This document shows positions 56,686-64,000 of a stretch of 64,000 nucleotides of DNA, piece after piece (positions within the stretch are counted from its first letter, which is position 1; each line of letters opens with the position of its first letter). The notes under the pieces were generated by a model. That model was not told where the DNA came from and ran no database searches. It saw only the letters and a list, made by a program, of their open reading frames with translations. The stretch is from Caulobacter vibrioides (GTDB lineage Bacteria > Pseudomonadota > Alphaproteobacteria > Caulobacterales > Caulobacteraceae). Location of the stretch: positions 3,658,001 to 3,722,000 of the forward strand of contig NZ_CP023315.3 of the NCBI RefSeq assembly GCF_002310375.3. Reading direction: 5' to 3'. Made by a program: the position numbers and the translations under genes.

Positions 56686-57510
56686 ATGAGCGCCCATATC
56701 GACATCCGCCACTATCGCGCCGTGTTCATCAGCGACCTGCACCTGGGCACGCGCGGTTGCCAGGCTGAGCTGTTGCTGGACTTCATCCGCCATATCGAGT
56801 GCGACAAGCTCTATCTGGTCGGCGACATCATCGACGGCTGGAAGCTGCGCGGCGGCTGGCACTGGCCCCAGACCCACAACGACGTGGTGCAGAAGATCCT
56901 GCGCATGGCCCGCAAGGGCACCGAGGTGATCTATGTGCCCGGCAACCACGATGACGGCGTGCGCGAGTTCTGCGGCGTCCACTTCGGCGGCGTGGTGGTG
57001 GCTCGTGACGTGATCCACGAGACCGCCGAGGGCAAGCGCTACCTCGTCGTGCACGGCGACGAGTTCGACGGCGTGGTGCAGCACGCCAAGTGGCTCGCCT
57101 TCCTCGGGGATTGGTCCTATAGAACCATCCTCATGCTGAACACTTTGGTGAATCGCCTGCGGCGTCGCCTGGGGTTCGGATACTGGAGTTTCTCGGCCTA
57201 TCTGAAGGTCAAGGTGAAGAACGCGTTGCAGTTCATCGAGAACTTCGAGGCCGCCGTGGCCGATGAAGCCCGACGTCGCGGGGTGGACGGCGTGATCTGT
57301 GGTCACATCCACAAGGCCGAGATGCGCGACATCGACGGCATTCACTACGTCAACGACGGCGACTGGGTGGAAAGCTGCACGGCCCTGGCCGAGCACGCCG
57401 ACGGCCGCCTCGAGATCGTCGAATGGGCCAAGGTGCGGTCGTGGTCGGTGATCGACCGCGCGCCCGCCCGGTCCTCCGACGAGCCGATGCCGGAGCCGGC
57501 CGCCGCCTGA
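56686..57510 (+). CDS. Metallophosphoesterase, PlcP/LpxH-like
   Basis: This 274-residue enzyme has the calcineurin-like metal motifs: FISDLHLGTRGC, GDIIDGWKLRGG, PGNHDDGVREF, VHGDEFDG and GHIHKAEMRDI. It is often annotated as UDP-2,3-diacylglucosamine diphosphatase (LpxH-like). Its coupling by ATGA overlap to a glycosyltransferase matches the plcP-agt pair of rhizobia and marine bacteria, where PlcP splits phospholipids to diacylglycerol under phosphate limitation. I therefore favour that role, without proof. No complete Pho box was found upstream. Confidence 0.85.
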   Translation: MSAHIDIRHYRAVFISDLHLGTRGCQAELLLDFIRHIECDKLYLVGDIIDGWKLRGGWHWPQTHNDVVQKILRMARKGTEVIYVPGNHDDGVREFCGVHFGGVVVARDVIHETAEGKRYLVVHGDEFDGVVQHAKWLAFLGDWSYRTILMLNTLVNRLRRRLGFGYWSFSAYLKVKVKNALQFIENFEAAVADEARRRGVDGVICGHIHKAEMRDIDGIHYVNDGDWVESCTALAEHADGRLEIVEWAKVRSWSVIDRAPARSSDEPMPEPAAA

Positions 57511-58601
57511 TGCGAATACTGCTTGCGACCGATGCGTGGGAGCCCCAGGTCAACGGGGTGGTTCGGACCCTGAGCCGTGTGACTGAAGAGTTGCGGGCCA
57601 TGGGCCACGTGGTCGACGTGGTCAGTCCTGACCAATTCCCGACCTTCCCGCTGCCGACCTATCCGGAAATCAAGCTGGCCATCGGCGCCTATGAACCGGT
57701 GCAGGAGCGCTTCAAGCTGTTCGAGCCCGAGGCGATCCACATCGCCACCGAGGGGCCGATCGGCCTGGCCGCGCGGCGGATCTGCCTGGAATGGAAGCTG
57801 CCGTTCACCACCAGCTACCATACCAAGTTCCCCGAATATGTCTCGGCGCGCCTGCCGCTGCCGCTGGCGGCCGGCTACACCTACATGCGCTGGTTCCACA
57901 AGCCGTCGGGCCGTCTGATGGTGGCCACGCCGACCATGCGCGACGAGCTGGCCAAGCACGGCTTCCGCAACCTCTCGCCGTGGTCGCGCGGGGTGGACAC
58001 CGACATCTTCAAGCCCCGCCAGCCGGACGAACCGGACCTGTTCGAGGGCCTGGCGCGGCCGATCTTCCTCAATGTCGGCCGGGTGGCCGTGGAGAAGAAC
58101 ATCGAGGCCTTCGCCAGCCTTGATTTGCCGGGCACCAAGGTCGTGATCGGCGATGGGCCCCAGCGCGAAGAGCTGGCCGAGAAGTATCCCGAGGTGAAGT
58201 TCCTGGGCGCCAAGTTCGGAGACGAGCTGGGTCGCTATTTCGGCTGCGCCGACGTGTTCTGCTTCCCGTCGCTCACCGACACTTTCGGCCTCGTCATCCT
58301 GGAAGCCATGGCCGCCGGCGTGCCGGTGGCGGCGTTCTCGGCCCCGGGTCCGGTGGACATCATCCCCGGCTCCAATGCCGGCGTCCTGGCGCCGGGCCAG
58401 ACCGAAGGCCTTCGCGAGGCGTGCCTGGCGTGCCTGGATCTGGACCGCACCGTGGTGCGCAAGTTCGCCGAACGGTTCTCGTGGCGCGCCTGCGCCGAGG
58501 AGTTCTTCCGCAACCTGCAGCCCTATCCGGAACCGGAAAAGACCCGCTTCTGGCGGCGACTGCGGCGCCTGGCGCGCCTGCGCAAGAAGACGGCGGCTTA
58601 A
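57510..58601 (+). CDS. Glycosyltransferase family 4, Agt-like glycolipid synthase
   Basis: This 363-residue GT-B enzyme starts MRILLATDAWEPQVNGVVRTL. It has YHTKFPEYVS, the SRGVDTDIFKPR segment, NVGRVAVEKN, VIGDGPQREEL and the nucleotide-sugar motif PSLTDTFGLVILEAMAAGVPVAA with the E-x7-E pair. Fused directly to the metallophosphoesterase gene, it would glycosylate diacylglycerol to form a phosphate-free membrane lipid. Caulobacter is known to make anionic glycolipids when starved for phosphate. The sugar donor cannot be told from the sequence. Confidence 0.88.
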   Translation: MRILLATDAWEPQVNGVVRTLSRVTEELRAMGHVVDVVSPDQFPTFPLPTYPEIKLAIGAYEPVQERFKLFEPEAIHIATEGPIGLAARRICLEWKLPFTTSYHTKFPEYVSARLPLPLAAGYTYMRWFHKPSGRLMVATPTMRDELAKHGFRNLSPWSRGVDTDIFKPRQPDEPDLFEGLARPIFLNVGRVAVEKNIEAFASLDLPGTKVVIGDGPQREELAEKYPEVKFLGAKFGDELGRYFGCADVFCFPSLTDTFGLVILEAMAAGVPVAAFSAPGPVDIIPGSNAGVLAPGQTEGLREACLACLDLDRTVVRKFAERFSWRACAEEFFRNLQPYPEPEKTRFWRRLRRLARLRKKTAA

Positions 58602-59278
58602 AACACCCGCCCCTGCAGCCACAGGATCGCCGGATAGGCGCTCAGCCACGTCCAGAAGAAGCGGTTGAGCCCGAACAGGCAGGCGTTGGCCAGGTGGAAG
58701 GTTCCGGCCACGACCAGACCGACCATCAGGGCCGGCGGCCACAGCAGGGTCAGCGGGAACACAAGCTCAAAGCCCATCACGCCCCAGGACATGGCTCGCA
58801 AGAGCCGAGGTCGGTCGGCGAAGCCGCGCAGGCTCTCGGCCACCGGATAGGCCGAGAACTGGAAGACGTCCCTTAGCGCCCGCCCCGAGCGCCAGTCGGG
58901 GTTCACCACCTTGACCCAGCCTGAGATGAAATAGGACAGGGTCAGCTGCGCCCCCAGATAGCCGAAGGCCAGCTCGGCCAGGATCGGGGTCGGCGCCAGG
59001 CTCGACAGCGCCAGGCACCAGAGGATCAAGAGCCCCATCCGGTCGCTGCCGCCGTTATAGGGCCCCTGGAAGCGGTGCAGGATCAGCAGCGACAAACCCG
59101 CCAGCCCGACCAGCGGCCAGGGGCCAGCGACGCCCGCCAGCACTAGGACCGCCAGGACGATCCGCGCGCCGAACAGGACGCGCTCATCGCGGAACCCGCG
59201 CAGGTGCTCCAGGCTCTGCTGGATCAGCGCCAGGGCCAGCAGGATCTCGACGAGGCGACGGGCCAGCTCCAGGCTCAT
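58598..59278 (-). CDS. HTTM/gamma-carboxylase-like membrane protein
   Basis: This 226-residue protein has about six helices, with the motif LHRFQGPYNGGSDRMGLLILWCLALS and LSYFISGWVKVVNPDWRSGRALRDVFQFSAYPV typical of HTTM (horizontally transferred transmembrane) proteins related to vitamin K-dependent gamma-carboxylase. Start MSLELARRL overlaps the stop of the partner gene by 4 bp; the longer frame lies inside that gene. It is convergent with the glycosyltransferase and overlaps its end by 4 bp. Activity is unknown. Confidence 0.8.
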   Translation of the reverse strand: MSLELARRLVEILLALALIQQSLEHLRGFRDERVLFGARIVLAVLVLAGVAGPWPLVGLAGLSLLILHRFQGPYNGGSDRMGLLILWCLALSSLAPTPILAELAFGYLGAQLTLSYFISGWVKVVNPDWRSGRALRDVFQFSAYPVAESLRGFADRPRLLRAMSWGVMGFELVFPLTLLWPPALMVGLVVAGTFHLANACLFGLNRFFWTWLSAYPAILWLQGRVF

Positions 59279-59733
59279 CGGATGTCGATCTCCGCCAGCC
59301 GCCGCGGCGCGGGCTGGACCATGACCTCCTCGGTCAGGGTCTCGCCCTCGCGGTGGACGAACACGAGACGGAAGCACAGCCACGGCCGCGCGGGGTCCTG
59401 CGGCTCGGCCGCCAGATCGGCGGCGATGCGCTTGAAGAGCTCGGCTTCGCTGTGTTCGGGCGTGCGGTCCTCGGCCAGCCGCTCGGCGCAGCTCATCACG
59501 AAGAGGGTCTGGTTCCAGCGCGGATTCCAGACCAGGCGCTGCAACATCTCAGGCAGGGACACCCGCGCCGGCCTTGGTCGAAACACCTGCCAGGTCCCGC
59601 TGGTGTCGCCGGGCGAGGCCAGCAGGGCGTACTCGACGCGCGGCGCCGGCGCGATGACGTCGAAGAAGTTCCACGACGGAACCAGGGCCGGGGCCAGAAG
59701 CTTCAGCGGCGCGAGGAGCTGTGCAGGCGTCAT
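59275..59733 (-). CDS. Partner protein of the HTTM gene, function unknown
   Basis: This 152-residue protein has no clear membrane helix or signal peptide. It contains FFDVIAPAPRVEYALL, a GTWQVFRPRPARV segment and LVWNPRWNQTLFVMSCAERL, followed by an acidic region and a beta-rich end (RPWLCFRLVFVHREGETLTEEVMVQP). It looks like the soluble domain that follows the HTTM region in some fused proteins. It overlaps the HTTM gene by 4 bp, supporting a two-component unit. Confidence 0.7.
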   Translation of the reverse strand: MTPAQLLAPLKLLAPALVPSWNFFDVIAPAPRVEYALLASPGDTSGTWQVFRPRPARVSLPEMLQRLVWNPRWNQTLFVMSCAERLAEDRTPEHSEAELFKRIAADLAAEPQDPARPWLCFRLVFVHREGETLTEEVMVQPAPRRLAEIDIR

Positions 59734-59844
59734 GGCCTGGCGCCTGACGGGCGGGCGGCGGATCGAGCAGACATCGGAAGTCCTTGGTCGCCACCAAGCT
59801 ACAGCGCTGCGAGTGACTCGGACAACCGCCCAGGCTGGCCGGCC

Positions 59845-60291
59845 CTACGCCGCCTTCGCCGTCTGCCGCGCCACGTAGCGGCGCACGCGTTTGCGGGTTT
59901 TCTTCAGCAAGCGCCAGCGGGCCTTGCGCAACACGAGCTTCTCGGTGCGCAGCATCTGTTGCCAGACGACCAGCAGCACCTCGGGCTCGCGGCGCATCAG
60001 GCGGCGGATCGGGAACACCAGCTTGGGATGGCGGCGCTGCAAGCGGATGAACTGCTTGCGGGCCTGGAACGAGTAACGCAGCACGATCATCAGGCCCACG
60101 ACCAGCAGCGGCAGGCCCACATGCCCGGGCAGAGGCGTCAGGATGGCGCCGGCCAGGATGACCAGGGCTCCAAGGCCGATGGCCGCCCAGCGAAACGCGC
60201 GGGCGGCGGCTTCACGCAGCAGCAGGGCCAGCCGCGCGCGGCGCCGGACCTTGTGCTTGATGCCGTCTAGAGCTTGGGTGGCGGCCGTCAC
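59845..60291 (-). CDS. PGPGW-family membrane protein (paralogue 1)
   Basis: I start at GTG 60291 (VTAATQALDG), overlapping the stop of the paralogous gene (GTGA), which gives 148 residues. The core has two helices around GALVILAGAILTPLPGHVGLPLLVVGLMIVL, the PGPGW-type turn, then RYSFQARKQFIRLQRRHPKLVFPIRRLMRREPEVLLVVWQQML. The C-terminus is strongly basic. Function is unknown. Confidence 0.75.
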   Translation of the reverse strand: MTAATQALDGIKHKVRRRARLALLLREAAARAFRWAAIGLGALVILAGAILTPLPGHVGLPLLVVGLMIVLRYSFQARKQFIRLQRRHPKLVFPIRRLMRREPEVLLVVWQQMLRTEKLVLRKARWRLLKKTRKRVRRYVARQTAKAA

Positions 60292-60707
60292 CGGTCCGCG
60301 TGCTTGCGAGCGCGCCGTTTCAGCGACTTGCGCCAGCGCACGCCCACGCGCCACTTGCGCGGCATGACGATGCGCTCGATGCGCAACGCCTGTTGCCACG
60401 CCACGGGAATGACCTCGGGCTCGCGGCGCAGCAGGCGACGGATCGGGAAGATCAGCTTGGGGTGAGCCTGCTGGAAGCGGACGAACTGCTTGCGGGCCTT
60501 GAACGAGTTGCGCAGCACCAGCATCAGGCCGATGACCGTCAGCGGCAGGCCCATCGGGCCCGGCAGCGGCGCGATCAGCGCGCCGCCGGCGATGAACACC
60601 AGGCCAAGCGCCACCAGCGCCACGCGCATAAAGCGCGCGACGAGCTCGCGGGCGAGATCATCGGCGGTGCGGCGGGCGCGCGGCATGGCGAAAGCAAGAG
60701 CATTCAT
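60288..60707 (-). CDS. PGPGW-family membrane protein (paralogue 2)
   Basis: This 139-residue protein is a tandem paralogue of 59845-60291, sharing ALIAPLPGPMGLPLTVIGLMLVLRNSFKARKQFVRFQQAHPKLIFPIRRLLRREPEV. The GPMG turn and two helices match the PGPGW family. Its basic tail (WRVGVRWRKSLKRRARKHADR) suggests an interaction with lipid headgroups or nucleic acid. The genes form a two-member duplication with a GTGA overlap. Confidence 0.8.
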   Translation of the reverse strand: MNALAFAMPRARRTADDLARELVARFMRVALVALGLVFIAGGALIAPLPGPMGLPLTVIGLMLVLRNSFKARKQFVRFQQAHPKLIFPIRRLLRREPEVIPVAWQQALRIERIVMPRKWRVGVRWRKSLKRRARKHADR

Positions 60708-60838
60708 GGGAGGTCAACGGGGCTCGCGCCTCGCCTGCTCCCTGGGAAAACCAGTCAGCCCCGACGCGCCTCCCCGATATGTGGAGGGAAGAGGGCGCCG
60801 TAAAGGCGCCCTCTGGTCGCAAGGGGGTATGGAAAATG

Positions 60839-62419
60839 CTATTCAGCCGCTAGTGGCGCCGCAGCAACAGGTTTCCACCTCAACCGGGGCTTGCGGGCGG
60901 CCTGGGTCTCGTCCAGGCGCCGGAGCGGCGCGTGGAAGGGCGCGCCCTTGAACCGCTCGACGTCGCCGGCCTTGGCGGCGCCCGCCAGGGCGCGCAGGGC
61001 GGTAATGAAGCGATCCAGCTCGTGCTTGCTCTCGGTTTCGGTCGGCTCGATCAGCATCGCGCCGTGGACGACCAGTGGGAAGTACATGGTCATCGGGTGG
61101 AATCCCTCGTCGATCATCGCCTTGGCGAAGTCGAGCGTGGTCACGCCGGTGCCTTCCAGCCAGCGATCGTCGAACAGAGCCTCGTGCATGCACGGCCCTT
61201 CGGGGAAGGCCGGGGTCATCACGTCCTTGAGCTTCGCCTTGATGTAGTTGGCGTTGAGGACGGCGTCCTCGGCCACCTGGCGCAGGCCGTCAGCGCCGTG
61301 GCTGAGCATGTAGGCGTAGGCGCGGACATACATGCCCATCTGACCGTGGAAGGCGCTCATGCGGCCAAAGGCGGTCTTGGCGTCGTCGTCGCCGGCGTGC
61401 TCGGCCAGCTCAAAGCCGTTGTCGCCGTGGGTCAGCCAGGGCGTCGGCGCGAACGGCGCCAGTGCCTCGGAGAGCACCACCGGACCCGCGCCCGGACCAC
61501 CGCCGCCGTGGGGCGTCGAGAAGGTCTTGTGCAGGTTGATGTGCATGGCGTCGACGCCCAGATCGCCCGGACGCACCCGGCCGACAATGGCGTTGAAGTT
61601 GGCGCCGTCGCAGTAGAAATAGGCCCCGGCCGCGTGGGTCAGACGGGCGATCTCGACGACGTCGCGCTCGAACAGGCCGCAGGTGTTGGGGTTGGTGACC
61701 ATGATGGCGGCCACGTGGTCGCCGAGCTTGGACTCCAGGTCCGCCAGATCAACGCGGCCGTCTTCCGTCTGGGCGATCTCGACGACGGTGTAGCCGACGA
61801 AGGCCGCCGTGGCCGGGTTGGTGCCGTGGGCGCTGGTGGGCGCCAGGACCGTCTTGCGGTGGCCGTTGCCGGCCGCCTCGTGGGCGGCGCGGATGGCCAG
61901 CAGGCCGCACAGCTCGCCATGGGCGCCGGCCTTGGGCGTCAGGGCGACGGCGGGCATGCCGGTCAGGGTCTTCAGCCAGTGGGCCAGACGGTCCATCAGC
62001 TCCAGCGCGCCCTGCACCGTCGATTGCGGTTGCAGGGGGTGGATGTCCGAGAAGCCGGGCAGGCGCGCCATCTTCTCGTTCAGGCGCGGGTTGTGCTTCA
62101 TCGTGCACGAGCCCAGCGGATACAGCGCCAGGTCGATGGCGTGGTTCTTTTGGCTGAGGCGCACGTAGTGGCGGACGGTCTCCGGCTCCGACAGGCCCGG
62201 CAGGCCGATCGGCGCGTCGCGCAGCAGGCCAGCGAGGTCGCTGGACGGCGCGGCGGTGACGGGCGGCAGATCGACGCCGGTCTTGTTCCAGCCGTCCAGT
62301 TCAAAGATCAGGGCCTCGTCCTGCAGCAGACCGCGAGCGCCGGTCAGGGTCTCGTGACCGTTGGCGGCGTCGTTGGCGGCTTCGGGACGCGTGGGGCGGC
62401 CGACATTGTTCATGCTCAT
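60839..62419 (-). CDS. gcvPB: Glycine dehydrogenase (decarboxylating) subunit 2
   Basis: This 526-residue PLP enzyme subunit releases CO2 from glycine and passes aminomethyl to the H protein lipoate. The PLP-lysine motif [22 protein letters not shown] is intact. [25 protein letters not shown] near residue 100 and [18 protein letters not shown] near residue 408 are typical of the two-subunit P protein. Its start overlaps the stop of gcvPA. The operon order H, PA, PB is standard. Confidence 0.96.
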   Translation of the reverse strand: MSMNNVGRPTRPEAANDAANGHETLTGARGLLQDEALIFELDGWNKTGVDLPPVTAAPSSDLAGLLRDAPIGLPGLSEPETVRHYVRLSQKNHAIDLALYPLGSCTMKHNPRLNEKMARLPGFSDIHPLQPQSTVQGALELMDRLAHWLKTLTGMPAVALTPKAGAHGELCGLLAIRAAHEAAGNGHRKTVLAPTSAHGTNPATAAFVGYTVVEIAQTEDGRVDLADLESKLGDHVAAIMVTNPNTCGLFERDVVEIARLTHAAGAYFYCDGANFNAIVGRVRPGDLGVDAMHINLHKTFSTPHGGGGPGAGPVVLSEALAPFAPTPWLTHGDNGFELAEHAGDDDAKTAFGRMSAFHGQMGMYVRAYAYMLSHGADGLRQVAEDAVLNANYIKAKLKDVMTPAFPEGPCMHEALFDDRWLEGTGVTTLDFAKAMIDEGFHPMTMYFPLVVHGAMLIEPTETESKHELDRFITALRALAGAAKAGDVERFKGAPFHAPLRRLDETQAARKPRLRWKPVAAAPLAAE

Positions 62420-63762
62420 TGGGCGAACACCTTGGTCAGGGCCTTGGCGAAAACATTGATGTCGATATCGAGCGTGGTCTCGGTGGCAGCGACCAGCAAC
62501 ACGTCGTCGAGGCCGGCCTTGGCGTCGAGGCGCGAGAACGGCACGCCGGCGATGACGCCGTGGGCGGCCAGGGTCTCGACGACCTCGGCGGCCTTGCCCG
62601 GAACCTTGATGGCGAACTCGTTGAAGAAGCGGGGCGTGAGGATCTCGACGCCCGGCACGGCCTTCAGCGCGTCACGCAGGGCCAGGGCCTTCTGGTGGTT
62701 GACCGCCGCCAGTTGGCGCAGGCCCGTCTCGCCCAACAGGCTCATATGGATCGAGAAGGCCAGGGCGCACAGGCCGCTGTTGGTGCAGATGTTGCTGGTG
62801 GCCTTGTCGCGACGGATGTGCTGTTCGCGGGTCGACAGGGTCAGCACGAAGCCGCGCTTGCCGTCGGCGTCGACCGTCTCGCCGCACAGGCGGCCCGGCA
62901 TCTGGCGGACGAACTTTTCCTTGCAGGCGAAGAGGCCGACATAGGGGCCGCCGAAGTTCAGGCCGTTGCCGATCGACTGGCCCTCGGCCACGGCGATGTC
63001 CGCGCCCATCTCGCCGGGCGACTTCAGCAGGCCAAACGAGACGGCTTCGGTGGTGACGACAATCAGCAGCGCGCCGGCGGCTTGCGCCGCCTCGGCGATC
63101 TTGCTCACGTCGGTGACCGTGCCGAACACGTTCGGGGTCTGGACGACAACGCAGGCGGTGTCGGCGTCGATGGCGGCGATCACCGCATCCTCGGCGTCGA
63201 CGGCGGCCGGCAGGGCCTGGGTGGCGACGCCGGCGGCGTGGGCCAGGGTCTCGATGGCGCCGACATAGTGCGGGTGCACGCCGCCCGACATCACCGCCTT
63301 GTTCCGGCGGGTGACGCGCTGGGCCATCATCACGGCCTCGGCCGCGCCGGTGGAGCCGTCATAGAGCGAGGCGTTGGCCACTTCCATGCCGGTCAGGGCC
63401 GCGACCTGGGTCTGGAACTCGAACAGGACCTGCAAGGTGCCCTGGGCGATTTCCGGCTGATACGGCGTGTAGCTGGTCAGGAACTCCGACCGCTGGATGA
63501 TGTGGTCGACCGTGGCCGGCACATGGTGGCGATAGGCGCCGGCGCCGCAGAAGAACGGCCCCTCCCCCGCGGCGCGATTGCGACGGGCCAGGCCCGCCAT
63601 CTCACGCTCGACGTCCAGTTCGCCGGCATGGTGCGGCAGGTCCACCGGCGCGTCGCGACGGGCCGAGACCGGCACGTCGACAAAGAGGTCGTTGATCGAC
63701 TTGACGCCGATCGCGCCGAGCATCTCGACGCGGTCTTCGGGGGTCAGGGGGAGGTAGCGCAT
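62416..63762 (-). CDS. gcvPA: Glycine dehydrogenase (decarboxylating) subunit 1
   Basis: This 448-residue subunit pairs with gcvPB to form the P protein of the glycine cleavage system. It begins [20 protein letters not shown], typical of the family, and has [50 protein letters not shown] and [31 protein letters not shown]. It is 118 bp downstream of gcvH, with a palindromic repeat in the gap. Confidence 0.96.
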   Translation of the reverse strand: MRYLPLTPEDRVEMLGAIGVKSINDLFVDVPVSARRDAPVDLPHHAGELDVEREMAGLARRNRAAGEGPFFCGAGAYRHHVPATVDHIIQRSEFLTSYTPYQPEIAQGTLQVLFEFQTQVAALTGMEVANASLYDGSTGAAEAVMMAQRVTRRNKAVMSGGVHPHYVGAIETLAHAAGVATQALPAAVDAEDAVIAAIDADTACVVVQTPNVFGTVTDVSKIAEAAQAAGALLIVVTTEAVSFGLLKSPGEMGADIAVAEGQSIGNGLNFGGPYVGLFACKEKFVRQMPGRLCGETVDADGKRGFVLTLSTREQHIRRDKATSNICTNSGLCALAFSIHMSLLGETGLRQLAAVNHQKALALRDALKAVPGVEILTPRFFNEFAIKVPGKAAEVVETLAAHGVIAGVPFSRLDAKAGLDDVLLVAATETTLDIDINVFAKALTKVFAQ

Positions 63763-63780
63763 GTTTTTCGTACCTAGCTT

Positions 63781-63874
63781 GTCATCCCGGCCGGAGCGAA
63801 GCGGAGAGCCGGGACCGTGTGAAAGCGCTGCGCTTCCGGCGGTCCCGGATCGACCTGCGGTCGCCCGGGATGAC
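63781..63874. repeat. GTCATCCCGG...CCGGGATGAC palindromic repeat
   Basis: The ends GTCATCCCGG (63781-63790) and CCGGGATGAC (63865-63874) are inverted, and an inner pair CCGGGACC (63809-63816) / GGTCCCGG (63841-63848) encloses a 24-base loop. This is a REP-like element common in alphaproteobacteria, here inside the gcvH-gcvPA gap, where it could lower read-through or stabilise the message. Confidence 0.8.
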
Positions 63875-63880
63875 AGATTT

Positions 63881-64000
63881 CTACAGAGTGCCCAGGAAGG
63901 CTTCGTAGGCGTCGCGGTCCATCAGGGCGTCGACTTCAGCCGGGTTGGCGAGCTTGATCTTGGCGAACCAGCCGCCGCTTTCCGGCAGGGCGTTGACGGT
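63881..64000 (-). CDS. gcvH: Glycine cleavage H protein, C-terminal part (partial)
   Basis: Reading the minus strand from the window edge gives [20 protein letters not shown], then [19 protein letters not shown] and a TAG stop. This is the conserved C-terminal end of the lipoate-carrying H protein ([20 protein letters not shown]). The lipoyl-lysine part lies beyond the window. It is followed by gcvPA and gcvPB in the same direction. Confidence 0.93.
   Translation of the reverse strand, partial: TVNALPESGGWFAKIKLANPAEVDALMDRDAYEAFLGTL

Overview
The window is about 64 kb of GC-rich, densely coding DNA with many 1-4 bp gene overlaps, several large TonB-dependent receptors, a phosphotransferase/N-acetylglucosamine cluster and an alphaproteobacterial-type che operon. 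This points to Caulobacter (Caulobacterales). I cannot fix the species. Nearly all long reading frames opposite real genes are GC-frame shadows. No CRISPR array, rRNA, integrase or transposase was seen.

Layout. 1-1.8 kb: end of a membrane glycosyltransferase, HMG-CoA lyase and a small lipoprotein. 2-7.5 kb (minus): cysS, a START-type protein, a divergent IscU-like protein, yidD, thrS and a family 2 glycosyltransferase. 7.7-17.6 kb: folE, a DUF817 membrane protein, hisI, a LysE-type exporter, a Tat-exported PhoD phosphatase, a TonB receptor, an RluA-type pseudouridine synthase, a Gly/Tyr-repeat exported protein and a metallo-beta-lactamase-fold protein that has lost metal ligands. 17.8 kb: tRNA-Ser(CGA). 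18.1-19.3 kb: nhaA.

19.5-35.4 kb is a chitin/N-acetylglucosamine utilisation locus. It holds a PTS permease with two EIIB domains, a fused EIIA-HPr-EI, a GH20 hexosaminidase, a TonB receptor, a divergent GntR regulator with SIS deaminase and NagA deacetylase, and a second large TonB receptor. Oligosaccharides would enter through the receptors, be trimmed by GH20, be phosphorylated on import, then be deacetylated and deaminated to fructose-6-phosphate. Candidate operators lie in both receptor promoter regions.

35.6-47.8 kb is a compact chemotaxis operon (MCP, STAS protein, cheY, cheA, cheW, cheR, cheB, cheY, cheD, an unknown, a response regulator with an Arg-rich tail, another unknown). It is preceded by a TonB-C-like small secreted protein and a cytoplasmic globin-coupled MCP. 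48-52.8 kb: acyl-CoA dehydrogenase, amino-acid permease, YeiH-type exporter, DUF6356 protein and a divergent Lrp regulator. 52.8-54 kb is repeat-rich and gene-poor, with a decayed copy of the TetR gene that lies 2 kb further on. 54-56.4 kb: Lrp, VOC, GNAT and TetR proteins. 56.7-58.6 kb: a metallophosphoesterase/glycosyltransferase pair resembling the PlcP-Agt phosphate-limitation lipid-remodelling module. 58.6-60.7 kb: a two-gene HTTM unit and two tandem PGPGW membrane proteins. 60.8-64 kb: gcvPB, gcvPA and the end of gcvH.
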